From Nomia melanderi (Eukaryota; Arthropoda; Insecta; Hymenoptera; Halictidae), in contig NW_027475133.1 of the NCBI RefSeq assembly GCF_051020985.1, positions 3,472,001 to 3,536,000 on the forward strand: DNA of 64,000 bases. Direction: 5' to 3'. The notes beneath the pieces are model-generated. The model was not told the origin of the DNA. It ran no database searches and saw only the letters and a list, made by a program, of their open reading frames with translations. The translations under genes and the position numbers were made by a program. Position 1 is the stretch's first letter. Every line of letters starts with the position of its first letter. Positions 24,115 through 37,105 of the stretch are shown one piece after another.

Positions 24115-25856
24115 TCCAATATATATCTGGTGATATCTCGGGTGCTATTAGAGATAGCGCAATAAACCAAAGTGAATTATCTGCAGGAGGCCCTGGCGCA
24201 TGAATCTGTGCAACGGGAACGACCCCGGACCACCAGGGGCCGAGAAAACCACAGTCTCATGGGGCCGGACACTCAGGGTCAGGGGAAAATCCAATATAGA
24301 TCTGGTGATATCTCGGGTGCTATTACACATAGCGCAATAAACCAAAGTGAATTATCTGCAGGAGGCCCTTGCGCATGAATCTGTGCAACGGGAACGTCCT
24401 CGGACCACCAGGGGCCGAGAAAACCACAGTCTCATGGGGCCGGACACTCAGGGTCAGTGGAAAATCCAATATAGATCTGGTGATATCTCGGGTGCTATTA
24501 CAGATAGCGCAATAAATCAAAGTGCATTACCTGTAGGAGGCCCTGGCGCATGAATCTGTGCAGAGGGAACGTCCTCGGACCTCCAGGGGCCGAGACAACG
24601 ACCGTCTCATGGGGCCGGACACTCAGGGTCAGGGTAAAATCCAATATATATCTGGTGATATCTCGGGTGCTATAACAGATAGCGCAATAAATCAAAGTGC
24701 ATTGTCTGTAGGAGGCCCTGGCGCATGAATCTGTGCAGCGGGAACGACCTCGGACCACCAGGGGCCGAGAAAACCACAGTCTCATGGGGCCGGACACTCA
24801 GGGTCAGGGGAAAATCCAATATATATCTGGTGATATCTCGGGTGCTATTACAGATAGAGCAATAAATCAAAGTGCATTGTCTGTAGGAGGCCCTGGCGCA
24901 TGAATGTGTGCAGCGGGAACGACCTCGGACCACCAGGGGCCGAGAAAACCGCAGTCTCATGGGGCCGGACACTCAGGGTCAGGGAAAAATCCAATATATA
25001 TCTGGTGATATCTCGGGCGCTATTAGAGATAGCGCAATAAGCCAAAGGGAATTATCTGCAGGAGGCCCTGGCGCATGAATCTGTGCAGCGGGAAGGATCT
25101 CGGACCATTAGGGGCCGAGACATCCACCGTCTCATGGGGCCGGACACTCAGGGTCAGGGAAAAATCCAATATATATCTGGTGATATCTCGGGTGCTATTA
25201 CAGATAGCGCAATAAATCAAAGTGCATTGTCTGTAGGAGGCCCTGGCGCATGAATCTGTGCAGCGGGAACGACCTCGGACCACCAGGGGCCGAGAAAACC
25301 ACAGTCTCATGGGGCCGGACACTCAGGGTCAGGGGAAAATCCAATATATATCTGGTGATATCTCTGGTGCTATTACAGATAGAGCAATAAATCAAAGTGC
25401 ATTGTCTGTAGGAGGCCCTGGCGCATGAATGTGTGCAGCGGGAACGACCTCGGACCACCAGGGGCCGAGAAAACCGCAGTCTCATGGGGCCGGACATTCA
25501 GGGTCAGGGAAAAATCCAATATATATGTGGTGATATCTCGGGTGCTATTACAGATAGCGCAATAAATCAAAGTGCATTGTCTGTAGGAGACCCTGGCGCA
25601 TGAACCTGTGCAGCGGGAACGACCTCGGACCACCAGGGGCCGAGAAAACGACCGTCTCATGGGGCCGGACGCTCAGGGTCAGTGAAAAATCCAATATATA
25701 TCTGGTGATATCTCGGGTGCTATTAGAGATAGCGCAATAAACCAAAGTCAATTATCTGCAGGAGGCCCTGGCGCATGAATCTGTGCAACGGGAACGACCC
25801 CGGACCACCAGGGGCCGAGAAAACCACAGTCTCATGGGGCCGGACACTCAGGGTCA

Positions 25857-25864
25857 GGGGAAAT
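25857..25864. other. Single-base deletion private to 25-mer copy 1
   Basis: GGGGAAATCC replaces GGGGAAAATCC. The matching position in copy 2, near 30,231-30,240, has four As, so this loss arose after the 25-mer duplication or in only one copy. It falls in a homopolymer, where a sequencing error is also possible. Confidence 0.88.
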
Positions 25865-27595
25865 CCAATATATATCTGGTGATATCTCGGGTGCTATAAC
25901 AGATAGCGCAATAAATCAAAGTGCATTGTCTGTAGGAGGCCCTGGCGCATGAATCTGTGCAGCGGGAACGACCTCGGACCACCAGGGGCCGAGAAAACCA
26001 CAGTCTCATGGGGCCGGACACTCAGGGTCAGGGAAAAATCCAATATATATCTGGTGATATCTCGGGCGCTATTAGAGATAGCGCAATAAGCCAAAGGGAA
26101 TTATCTGCAGGAGGCCCTGGCGCATGAATCTGTGCAGCGGGAAGGATCTCGGACCATCAGGGGCCGAGACATCCACCGTCTCATGGGGCCGGACACTCAG
26201 GGTCAGGGAAAAATCCAATATATATCTGGTGATATCTCGGGTGCTATTACAGATAGCGCAATAAATCAAAGTGCATTGTCTGTAGGAGGCCCTGGCGCAT
26301 GAATCTGTGCAGCGGGAACGACCTCGGACCACCAGGGGCCGAGAAAACCACAGTCTCATGGGGCCGGACACTCAGGGTCAGGGGAAAATCCAATATATAT
26401 CTGGTGATATCTCTGGTGCTATTACAGATAGAGCAATAAATCAAAGTGAATTATCTGCAGGAGGCCCTGGCGCATGAATCTGTGCAACGGGAACGACCCC
26501 GGACCACCAGGGGCCGAGAAAACCACAGTCTCATGGGGCCGGACACTCAGGGTCAGGGGAAAATCCAATATAGATCTGGTGATATCTCGGGTGCTATTAC
26601 ACATAGCGCAATAAACCAAAGTGAATTATCTGCAGGAGGCCCTTGCGCATGAATCTGTGCAACGGGAACGTCCTCGGACCACCAGGGGCCGAGAAAACCA
26701 CAGTCTCATGGGGCCGGACACTCAGGGTCAGTGGAAAATCCAATATAGATCTGGTGATATCTCGGGTGCTATTACAGATAGCGCAATAAATCAAAGTGCA
26801 TTACCTGTAGGAGGCCCTGGCGCATGAATCTGTGCAGCGGGAACGTCCTCGGACCTCCAGGGGCCGAGACAACGACCGTCTCATGGGGCCGGACACTCAG
26901 GGTCAGGGTAAAATCCAATATATATCTGGTGATATCTCGGGTGCTATAACAGATAGCGCAATAAATCAAAGTGCATTGTCTGTAGGAGGCCCTGGCGCAT
27001 GAATCTGTGCAGCGGGAACGACCTCGGACCACCAGGGGCCGAGAAAACCACAGTCTCATGGGGCCGGACACTCAGGGTCAGGGGAAAATCCAATATATAT
27101 CTGGTGATATCTCTGGTGCTATTACAGATAGAGCAATAAATCAAAGTGAATTATCTGCAGGAGGCCCTGGCGCATGAATCTGTGCAACGGGAACGACCCC
27201 GGACCACCAGGGGCCGAGAAAACCACAGTCTCATGGGGCCGGACACTCAGGGTCAGGGGAAAATCCAATATATATCTGGTGATATCTCGGGCGCTATTAG
27301 AGATAGCGCAATAAGCCAAAGGGAATTATCTGCAGGAGGCCCTGGCGCATGAATCTGTGCAGCGGGAAGGATCTCGGACCATCAGGGGCCGAGACATCCA
27401 CCGTCTCATGGGGCCGGACACTCAGGGTCAGGGAAAAATCCAATATATATCTGGTGATATCTCGGGTGCTATTACAGATAGCGCAATAAATCAAAGTGCA
27501 TTGTCTGTAGGAGGCCCTGGCGCATGAATCTGTGCAGCGGGAACGTCCTCGGACCTCCAGGGGCCGAGACAACGACCGTCTCATGGGGCCGGACA

Positions 27596-27611
27596 CTCAG
27601 GGTTAGGGTAA
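27596..27611 (+). other. Telomere-like AGGGTTAGGGT by point change
   Basis: The normal TCAGGGTCAGGG doublet of the monomer has one C-to-T change here, giving CAGGGTTAGGGTAAAA and so nearly two units of the vertebrate-type telomere hexamer. The duplicated site is at about 31,970-31,985. It is a variant of the satellite, not a telomere tract. Confidence 0.9.
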
Positions 27612-27960
27612 AATCCAATATATATCTGGTGATATCTCGGGTGCTATAACAGATAGCGCAATAAATCAAAGTGCATTGTCTGTAGGAGGCCCTGGCGCAT
27701 GAATCTGTGCAGCGGGAACGACCTCGGACCACCAGGGGCCGAGAAAACCACAGTCTCATGGGGCCGGACACTCAGGGTCAGGGTAAAATCCAATATATAT
27801 CTGGTGATATCTCGGGTGCTATAACAGATAGCGCAATAAATCAAAGTGTATTGTCTGTAGGAGGCCCTGGCGCATGAATCTGTGCAGCGGGAACGACCTC
27901 GGACCACCAGGGGCCGAGAAAACGACCGTCTCATGGGGCCGGACGCTCAGGGTCGGGGAA

Positions 27961-30900
27961 AAATCCAGTATATATCTGGTGATATCTCGGGTGCTATTAG
28001 AGATAGCGTAATAAACCAAAGTGCATTGTCTGTAGGAGGCCCTGGCGCATGAATCTGTGCAGCGGGAACGACCTCGGACCACGAGGGGCCGAGAAAACCA
28101 CAGTCTCATGGGGCCGGACACTCAGGGTCAGGGGAAAATCCAGTATATATCTGGTGATATCTCGTGTGCTATTACAGATAGCGCAATAAATCAAAGTGCA
28201 TTGTCTGTAGGAGGCCCTGGCGCATGAATCTGTGCCGCGGGAACGACCTCGGACCACCAGGGGCCGAGAAAACCACAGTCTCATGGGGCCGGACACTCAG
28301 GGTCGGGGAAAAATCCAATATATATCTGGTGATATCTCGGGTGCTATTAGAGATAGCGCAATAAACCAAAGTGAATTGTCTGCAGGAGGCCCTGGCGCAT
28401 GAATCTGTGCAGCGGGAACGACCGCGGACCACCAGGGGCCGAGAAAACCACCGTCTCATGGGGCCGGACACTCAGGGACAGGGAAAATCCAATATATATC
28501 TGGTGATATCTCGGGTGCTATTAGAGATAGCGCAATAAACCAAAGTGAATTATCTGCAGGAGGCCCTGGCGCATGAATCTGTGCAACGGGAACGACCCCG
28601 GACCACCAGGGGCCGAGAAAACCACAGTCTCATGGGGCCGGACACTCAGGGTCAGGGGAAAATCCAATATAGATCTGGTGATATCTCGGGTGCTATTACA
28701 CATAGCGCAATAAACCAAAGTGAATTATCTGCAGGAGGCCCTTGCGCATGAATCTGTGCAACGGGAACGTCCTCGGACCACCAGGGGCCGAGAAAACCAC
28801 AGTCTCATGGGGCCGGACACTCAGGGTCAGTGGAAAATCCAATATAGATCTGGTGATATCTCGGGTGCTATTACAGATAGCGCAATAAATCAAAGTGCAT
28901 TACCTGTAGGAGGCCCTGGCGCATGAATCTGTGCAGAGGGAACGTCCTCGGACCTCCAGGGGCCGAGACAACGACCGTCTCATGGGGCCGGACACTCAGG
29001 GTCAGGGTAAAATCCAATATATATCTGGTGATATCTCGGGTGCTATAACAGATAGCGCAATAAATCAAAGTGCATTGTCTGTAGGAGGCCCTGGCGCATG
29101 AATCTGTGCAGCGGGAACGACCTCGGACCACCAGGGGCCGAGAAAACCACAGTCTCATGGGGCCGGACACTCAGGGTCAGGGGAAAATCCAATATATATC
29201 TGGTGATATCTCGGGTGCTATTACAGATAGAGCAATAAATCAAAGTGCATTGTCTGTAGGAGGCCCTGGCGCATGAATGTGTGCAGCGGGAACGACCTCG
29301 GACCACCAGGGGCCGAGAAAACCGCAGTCTCATGGGGCCGGACACTCAGGGTCAGGGAAAAATCCAATATATATCTGGTGATATCTCGGGCGCTATTAGA
29401 GATAGCGCAATAAGCCAAAGGGAATTATCTGCAGGAGGCCCTGGCGCATGAATCTGTGCAGCGGGAAGGATCTCGGACCATTAGGGGCCGAGACATCCAC
29501 CGTCTCATGGGGCCGGACACTCAGGGTCAGGGAAAAATCCAATATATATCTGGTGATATCTCGGGTGCTATTACAGATAGCGCAATAAATCAAAGTGCAT
29601 TGTCTGTAGGAGGCCCTGGCGCATGAATCTGTGCAGCGGGAACGACCTCGGACCACCAGGGGCCGAGAAAACCACAGTCTCATGGGGCCGGACACTCAGG
29701 GTCAGGGGAAAATCCAATATATATCTGGTGATATCTCTGGTGCTATTACAGATAGAGCAATAAATCAAAGTGCATTGTCTGTAGGAGGCCCTGGCGCATG
29801 AATGTGTGCAGCGGGAACGACCTCGGACCACCAGGGGCCGAGAAAACCGCAGTCTCATGGGGCCGGACATTCAGGGTCAGGGAAAAATCCAATATATATG
29901 TGGTGATATCTCGGGTGCTATTACAGATAGCGCAATAAATCAAAGTGCATTGTCTGTAGGAGACCCTGGCGCATGAACCTGTGCAGCGGGAACGACCTCG
30001 GACCACCAGGGGCCGAGAAAACGACCGTCTCATGGGGCCGGACGCTCAGGGTCAGTGAAAAATCCAATATATATCTGGTGATATCTCGGGTGCTATTAGA
30101 GATAGCGCAATAAACCAAAGTCAATTATCTGCAGGAGGCCCTGGCGCATGAATCTGTGCAACGGGAACGACCCCGGACCACCAGGGGCCGAGAAAACCAC
30201 AGTCTCATGGGGCCGGACACTCAGGGTCAGGGGAAAATCCAATATATATCTGGTGATATCTCGGGTGCTATAACAGATAGCGCAATAAATCAAAGTGCAT
30301 TGTCTGTAGGAGGCCCTGGCGCATGAATCTGTGCAGCGGGAACGACCTCGGACCACCAGGGGCCGAGAAAACCACAGTCTCATGGGGCCGGACACTCAGG
30401 GTCAGGGAAAAATCCAATATATATCTGGTGATATCTCGGGCGCTATTAGAGATAGCGCAATAAGCCAAAGGGAATTATCTGCAGGAGGCCCTGGCGCATG
30501 AATCTGTGCAGCGGGAAGGATCTCGGACCATCAGGGGCCGAGACATCCACCGTCTCATGGGGCCGGACACTCAGGGTCAGGGAAAAATCCAATATATATC
30601 TGGTGATATCTCGGGTGCTATTACAGATAGCGCAATAAATCAAAGTGCATTGTCTGTAGGAGGCCCTGGCGCATGAATCTGTGCAGCGGGAACGACCTCG
30701 GACCACCAGGGGCCGAGAAAACCACAGTCTCATGGGGCCGGACACTCAGGGTCAGGGGAAAATCCAATATATATCTGGTGATATCTCTGGTGCTATTACA
30801 GATAGAGCAATAAATCAAAGTGAATTATCTGCAGGAGGCCCTGGCGCATGAATCTGTGCAACGGGAACGACCCCGGACCACCAGGGGCCGAGAAAACCAC

Positions 30901-32297
30901 AGTCTCATGGGGCCGGACACTCAGGGTCAGGGGAAAATCCAATATAGATCTGGTGATATCTCGGGTGCTATTACACATAGCGCAATAAACCAAAGTGAAT
31001 TATCTGCAGGAGGCCCTTGCGCATGAATCTGTGCAACGGGAACGTCCTCGGACCACCAGGGGCCGAGAAAACCACAGTCTCATGGGGCCGGACACTCAGG
31101 GTCAGTGGAAAATCCAATATAGATCTGGTGATATCTCGGGTGCTATTACAGATAGCGCAATAAATCAAAGTGCATTACCTGTAGGAGGCCCTGGCGCATG
31201 AATCTGTGCAGCGGGAACGTCCTCGGACCTCCAGGGGCCGAGACAACGACCGTCTCATGGGGCCGGACACTCAGGGTCAGGGTAAAATCCAATATATATC
31301 TGGTGATATCTCGGGTGCTATAACAGATAGCGCAATAAATCAAAGTGCATTGTCTGTAGGAGGCCCTGGCGCATGAATCTGTGCAGCGGGAACGACCTCG
31401 GACCACCAGGGGCCGAGAAAACCACAGTCTCATGGGGCCGGACACTCAGGGTCAGGGGAAAATCCAATATATATCTGGTGATATCTCTGGTGCTATTACA
31501 GATAGAGCAATAAATCAAAGTGAATTATCTGCAGGAGGCCCTGGCGCATGAATCTGTGCAACGGGAACGACCCCGGACCACCAGGGGCCGAGAAAACCAC
31601 AGTCTCATGGGGCCGGACACTCAGGGTCAGGGGAAAATCCAATATATATCTGGTGATATCTCGGGCGCTATTAGAGATAGCGCAATAAGCCAAAGGGAAT
31701 TATCTGCAGGAGGCCCTGGCGCATGAATCTGTGCAGCGGGAAGGATCTCGGACCATCAGGGGCCGAGACATCCACCGTCTCATGGGGCCGGACACTCAGG
31801 GTCAGGGAAAAATCCAATATATATCTGGTGATATCTCGGGTGCTATTACAGATAGCGCAATAAATCAAAGTGCATTGTCTGTAGGAGGCCCTGGCGCATG
31901 AATCTGTGCAGCGGGAACGTCCTCGGACCTCCAGGGGCCGAGACAACGACCGTCTCATGGGGCCGGACACTCAGGGTTAGGGTAAAATCCAATATATATC
32001 TGGTGATATCTCGGGTGCTATAACAGATAGCGCAATAAATCAAAGTGCATTGTCTGTAGGAGGCCCTGGCGCATGAATCTGTGCAGCGGGAACGACCTCG
32101 GACCACCAGGGGCCGAGAAAACCACAGTCTCATGGGGCCGGACACTCAGGGTCAGGGTAAAATCCAATATATATCTGGTGATATCTCGGGTGCTATAACA
32201 GATAGCGCAATAAATCAAAGTGTATTGTCTGTAGGAGGCCCTGGCGCATGAATCTGTGCAGCGGGAACGACCTCGGACCACCAGGGGCCGAGAAAAC
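27961..32297. repeat. 25-monomer block, copy 2 (about 4,337 bp)
   Basis: This copy of 23,588-27,923 includes the inherited AGGGACAGGG deletion near 28,476 and the nested 13-mer (units from 28,521 recur from 30,796, offset 2,275). Private markers of the pair, such as GTGCCGCGGG (23,861 and 28,235), GCAGAGGGAACG (24,551 and 28,924), CCATTAGGGGCC, AAAGTCAATTATC and AGGGTTAGGGTAAAA, are in the same places in both copies. Confidence 0.94.
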
Positions 32298-32557
32298 CAC
32301 AGTCTCATGGGGCCGGACACTCAGGGTCAGGGGAAAATCCAATATATATCTGGTGATATCTCGGGTGCTATTACAGATAGAGCAATAAATCAAAGTGCAT
32401 TGTCTGTAGGAGGCCCTGGCGCATGAAGGTGTGCAGCGGGAACGACCTCGGAACACCAGGGACCGAGAAAACCACCGTCTCATGGGGCCGGACACTCAGG
32501 GTCAGTGAAAAATCCAATATATATGTGGTGATATCTCGGGTGCTATTACAGATAGCG
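32298..32557. repeat. Short junction segment between the 25-mer and 14-mer blocks
   Basis: About one and a half units separate the two block pairs. They carry CAGATAGAGCAATAAATC, a private GCATGAAGGTGTG near 32,424, CTCGGAACACCAGGGACCG and TATATATGTGG. The CTCGGAACACCAGGGACCG with ATATGTGG pairing recurs at 53,975-54,050, 61,325-61,400 and 62,200-62,275, far to the right. Confidence 0.8.
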
Positions 32558-35007
32558 CAATAAATCAAAGTGCATTGTCTGTAGGAGACCCTGGCGCATG
32601 AACCTGTGCAACGGGAACGACCTCGGACCACCAGGGGCCTAGAAAACCACAGTCTCATGGGGCCGGACACTCAGGGTCAGGGGAAAATCCAATATATATC
32701 TGGTGATATCTCGGGTGCTATTAGAGATAGCGCAATAAACCAAAGTGAATTATCTGCAGGAGGCCCTTGCGCATGAATCTGTGCAACTGGAACGTCCTCG
32801 GACCACCAGGGGCCGAGAAAACCACAGTCTCATGGGGCCGGACACTCAGGGTCAGTGGAAAATCCAATATAGATCTGGTGATATCTCGGGTGCTATTACA
32901 GATAGCGCAATAAATCAAAGTGCATTACCTGTAGGAGGCCCTGGCGCATGAATCTGTGCAGCGGGAACGTCCTCGGACCTCCAGGGGCCGAGACAACGAC
33001 CGTCTCATGGGGCCGGACACTCAGGGTCAGGGTAAAATCCAATATATATCTGGTGATATCTCGGGTGCTATAACAGATAGCGCAATAAATCAAAGTGCAT
33101 TGTCTGTAGGAGGCCCTGGCGCATGAATCTGTGCAGCGGGAACGACCTCGGACCACCAGGGGCCGAGAAAACCACAGTCTCATGGGGCCGGACACTCAGG
33201 GTCAGGGAAAAATCCAATATATATCTGGTGATATCTCGGGCGCTATTAGAGATAGCGCAATAAGCCAAAGGGAATTATCTGCAGGAGGCCCTGGCGCATG
33301 AATCTGTGCAGCGGGAAGGATCTCGGACCATCAGGGGCCGAGACATCCACCGTCTCATGGGGCCGGACACTCAGGGTCAGGGAAAAATCCAATATATATC
33401 TGGTGATATCTCGGGTGCTATTACAGATAGCGCAATAAATCAAAGTGCATTGTCTGTAGGAGGCCCTGGCGCATGAATCTGTGCAGCGGTAACGACCTCG
33501 GACCACCAGGGGCCGAGAAAACCACAGTCTCATGGGGCCGGACACTCAGGGTCAGGAGAAAATCCAATATATATCTGGTGATATCTCTGGTGCTATTACA
33601 GATAGAGCAATAAATCAAAGTGCATTGTCTGTAGGAGGCCCTGGCGCATGAATGTGTGCAGCGGGAACGACCTCGGACCACCAGGGGCCGAGAAAACCGC
33701 AGTCTCATGGGGCCGGACATTCAGGGTCAGGGAAAAATCCAATATATATGTGGTGATATCTCGGGTGCTATTACAGATAGCGCAATAAATCAAAGTGCAT
33801 TGTCTGTAGGAGACCCTTGCGCATGAATCTGTGCAACGGGAACGTCCTCGGACCACCAGGGGCCGAGAAAACCACAGTCTCATGGGGCCGGACACTCAGG
33901 GTCAGTGGAAAATCCAATATAGATCTGGTGATATCTCGGGTGCTATTACAGATAGCGCAATAAATCAAAGTGCATTACCTGTAGGAGGCCCTGGCGCATG
34001 AATCTGTGCAGCGGGAACGTCCTCGGACCTCCAGGGGCCGAGACAACGACCGTCTCATGGGGCCGGACACTCAGGGTCAGGGTAAAATCCAATATATATC
34101 TGGTGATATCTCGGGTGCTATAACAGATAGCGCAATAAATCAAAGTGCATTGTCTGTAGGAGGCCCTGGCGCATGAATCTGTGCAGCGGGAACGACCTCG
34201 GACCACCAGGGGCCGAGAAAACCACAGTCTCATGGGGCCGGACACTCAGGGTCAGGGAAAAATCCAATATATATCTGGTGATATCTCGGGCGCTATTAGA
34301 GATAGCGCAATAAGCCAAAGGGAATTATCTGCAGGAGGCCCTGGCGCAGGAATCTGTGCAGCGGGAAGGATCTCGGACCATCAGGGGCCGAGACATCCAC
34401 CGTCTCATGGGGCCGGACACTCAGGGTCAGGGAAAAATCCAATATATATCTGGTGATATCTCGGGTGCTATTACAGATAGCGCAATAAATCAAAGTGCAT
34501 TGTCTGTAGGAGGCCCTGGCGCATGAATCTGTGCAGCGGGAACGACCTCGGACCACCAGGGGCCGAGAAAACCACAGTCTCATGGGGCCGGACACTCAGG
34601 GTCAGGGGAAAATCCAATATATATCTGGTGATATCTCTGGTGCTATTACAGATAGCGCAATAAATCAAAGTGCATTGTCTGTAGGAGGCCCTGGCGCATG
34701 AATCTGTGCAGCGGGAACGACCTCGGACCACCAGGGGCCGAGAAAACCACAGTCTCATGGGGCCGGACACTCAGGGTCAGGGTAAAATCCAATATATATC
34801 TGGTGATATCTCGGGTGCTATAACAGATAGCGCAATAAATCAAAGTGTATTGTCTGTAGGAGGCCCTGGCGCATGAATCTGTGCAGCGGGAACGACCTCG
34901 GACCACCAGGGGCCGAGAAAACCACAGTCTCATGGGGCCGGACACTCAGGGTCAGGGGAAAATCCAATATATATCTGGTGATATCTCGGGTGCTATTACA
35001 GATAGAG
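32558..35007. repeat. 14-monomer block, copy 1 (2,450 bp)
   Basis: 32,558-34,655 matches 35,008-37,105 at an exact offset of 2,450 = 14 x 175. Markers in order include GGGGCCTAGAAAACC, GTGCAACTGGAACGTCC, CATTACCTGTAGG, CTATAACAGAT, AATAAGCCAAAGGG, GCAGCGGTAACGACC, AGACCCTTGCGC and GGCGCAGGAATCTG. One difference noticed is GGTCAGGAGAAAATCC near 33,556 against GGTCAGGGGAAAATCC. The match ends where copy 1 has GATAGCGCAA (34,651) and copy 2 GATAGAGCAA. Confidence 0.93.
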
Positions 35008-37105
35008 CAATAAATCAAAGTGCATTGTCTGTAGGAGACCCTGGCGCATGAACCTGTGCAACGGGAACGACCTCGGACCACCAGGGGCCTAGAAAACCAC
35101 AGTCTCATGGGGCCGGACACTCAGGGTCAGGGGAAAATCCAATATATATCTGGTGATATCTCGGGTGCTATTAGAGATAGCGCAATAAACCAAAGTGAAT
35201 TATCTGCAGGAGGCCCTTGCGCATGAATCTGTGCAACTGGAACGTCCTCGGACCACCAGGGGCCGAGAAAACCACAGTCTCATGGGGCCGGACACTCAGG
35301 GTCAGTGGAAAATCCAATATAGATCTGGTGATATCTCGGGTGCTATTACAGATAGCGCAATAAATCAAAGTGCATTACCTGTAGGAGGCCCTGGCGCATG
35401 AATCTGTGCAGCGGGAACGTCCTCGGACCTCCAGGGGCCGAGACAACGACCGTCTCATGGGGCCGGACACTCAGGGTCAGGGTAAAATCCAATATATATC
35501 TGGTGATATCTCGGGTGCTATAACAGATAGCGCAATAAATCAAAGTGCATTGTCTGTAGGAGGCCCTGGCGCATGAATCTGTGCAGCGGGAACGACCTCG
35601 GACCACCAGGGGCCGAGAAAACCACAGTCTCATGGGGCCGGACACTCAGGGTCAGGGAAAAATCCAATATATATCTGGTGATATCTCGGGCGCTATTAGA
35701 GATAGCGCAATAAGCCAAAGGGAATTATCTGCAGGAGGCCCTGGCGCATGAATCTGTGCAGCGGGAAGGATCTCGGACCATCAGGGGCCGAGACATCCAC
35801 CGTCTCATGGGGCCGGACACTCAGGGTCAGGGAAAAATCCAATATATATCTGGTGATATCTCGGGTGCTATTACAGATAGCGCAATAAATCAAAGTGCAT
35901 TGTCTGTAGGAGGCCCTGGCGCATGAATCTGTGCAGCGGTAACGACCTCGGACCACCAGGGGCCGAGAAAACCACAGTCTCATGGGGCCGGACACTCAGG
36001 GTCAGGGGAAAATCCAATATATATCTGGTGATATCTCTGGTGCTATTACAGATAGAGCAATAAATCAAAGTGCATTGTCTGTAGGAGGCCCTGGCGCATG
36101 AATGTGTGCAGCGGGAACGACCTCGGACCACCAGGGGCCGAGAAAACCGCAGTCTCATGGGGCCGGACATTCAGGGTCAGGGAAAAATCCAATATATATG
36201 TGGTGATATCTCGGGTGCTATTACAGATAGCGCAATAAATCAAAGTGCATTGTCTGTAGGAGACCCTTGCGCATGAATCTGTGCAACGGGAACGTCCTCG
36301 GACCACCAGGGGCCGAGAAAACCACAGTCTCATGGGGCCGGACACTCAGGGTCAGTGGAAAATCCAATATAGATCTGGTGATATCTCGGGTGCTATTACA
36401 GATAGCGCAATAAATCAAAGTGCATTACCTGTAGGAGGCCCTGGCGCATGAATCTGTGCAGCGGGAACGTCCTCGGACCTCCAGGGGCCGAGACAACGAC
36501 CGTCTCATGGGGCCGGACACTCAGGGTCAGGGTAAAATCCAATATATATCTGGTGATATCTCGGGTGCTATAACAGATAGCGCAATAAATCAAAGTGCAT
36601 TGTCTGTAGGAGGCCCTGGCGCATGAATCTGTGCAGCGGGAACGACCTCGGACCACCAGGGGCCGAGAAAACCACAGTCTCATGGGGCCGGACACTCAGG
36701 GTCAGGGAAAAATCCAATATATATCTGGTGATATCTCGGGCGCTATTAGAGATAGCGCAATAAGCCAAAGGGAATTATCTGCAGGAGGCCCTGGCGCAGG
36801 AATCTGTGCAGCGGGAAGGATCTCGGACCATCAGGGGCCGAGACATCCACCGTCTCATGGGGCCGGACACTCAGGGTCAGGGAAAAATCCAATATATATC
36901 TGGTGATATCTCGGGTGCTATTACAGATAGCGCAATAAATCAAAGTGCATTGTCTGTAGGAGGCCCTGGCGCATGAATCTGTGCAGCGGGAACGACCTCG
37001 GACCACCAGGGGCCGAGAAAACCACAGTCTCATGGGGCCGGACACTCAGGGTCAGGGGAAAATCCAATATATATCTGGTGATATCTCTGGTGCTATTACA
37101 GATAG
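35008..37105. repeat. 14-monomer block, copy 2 (matched 2,098 bp)
   Basis: This is the second copy of 32,558-34,655 at +2,450, with the same rare units including GTGCAACTGGAACG (35,230) and GGCGCAGGAATCTG (36,795). The two copies abut directly. The final 352 bp of the first copy, 34,656-35,007, has no counterpart at this offset and resembles 32,200-32,400. Confidence 0.93.

Larger units (their letters stand above)
23588..27960. repeat. 25-monomer block, copy 1 (about 4,373 bp)
   Basis: 23,588-27,923 matches 27,961-32,297 unit for unit at offset 4,373, becoming 4,374 after the deletion near 25,860. That is 25 monomers less single-base deletions. The left junction is where one copy has GTCAGGGGAAAATCC and the other GTCGGGGAAAAATCC. 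The right junction is where copy 1 has AACGACCGTC (27,923) and copy 2 AACCACAGTC. The only length difference is the missing A near 25,860 in copy 1. Within the block, units from 24,148 recur from 26,422 at 2,274 bp, so a nested 13-mer duplication is present. Confidence 0.94.

Noticed and set aside
27596..27611. Interstitial telomere sequence (AGGGTTAGGGT), also near 31,970
   Set aside because: It is a single C-to-T variant of the normal TCAGGGTCAGGG in the monomer, duplicated with the 25-mer block, and is not an inserted telomere tract.
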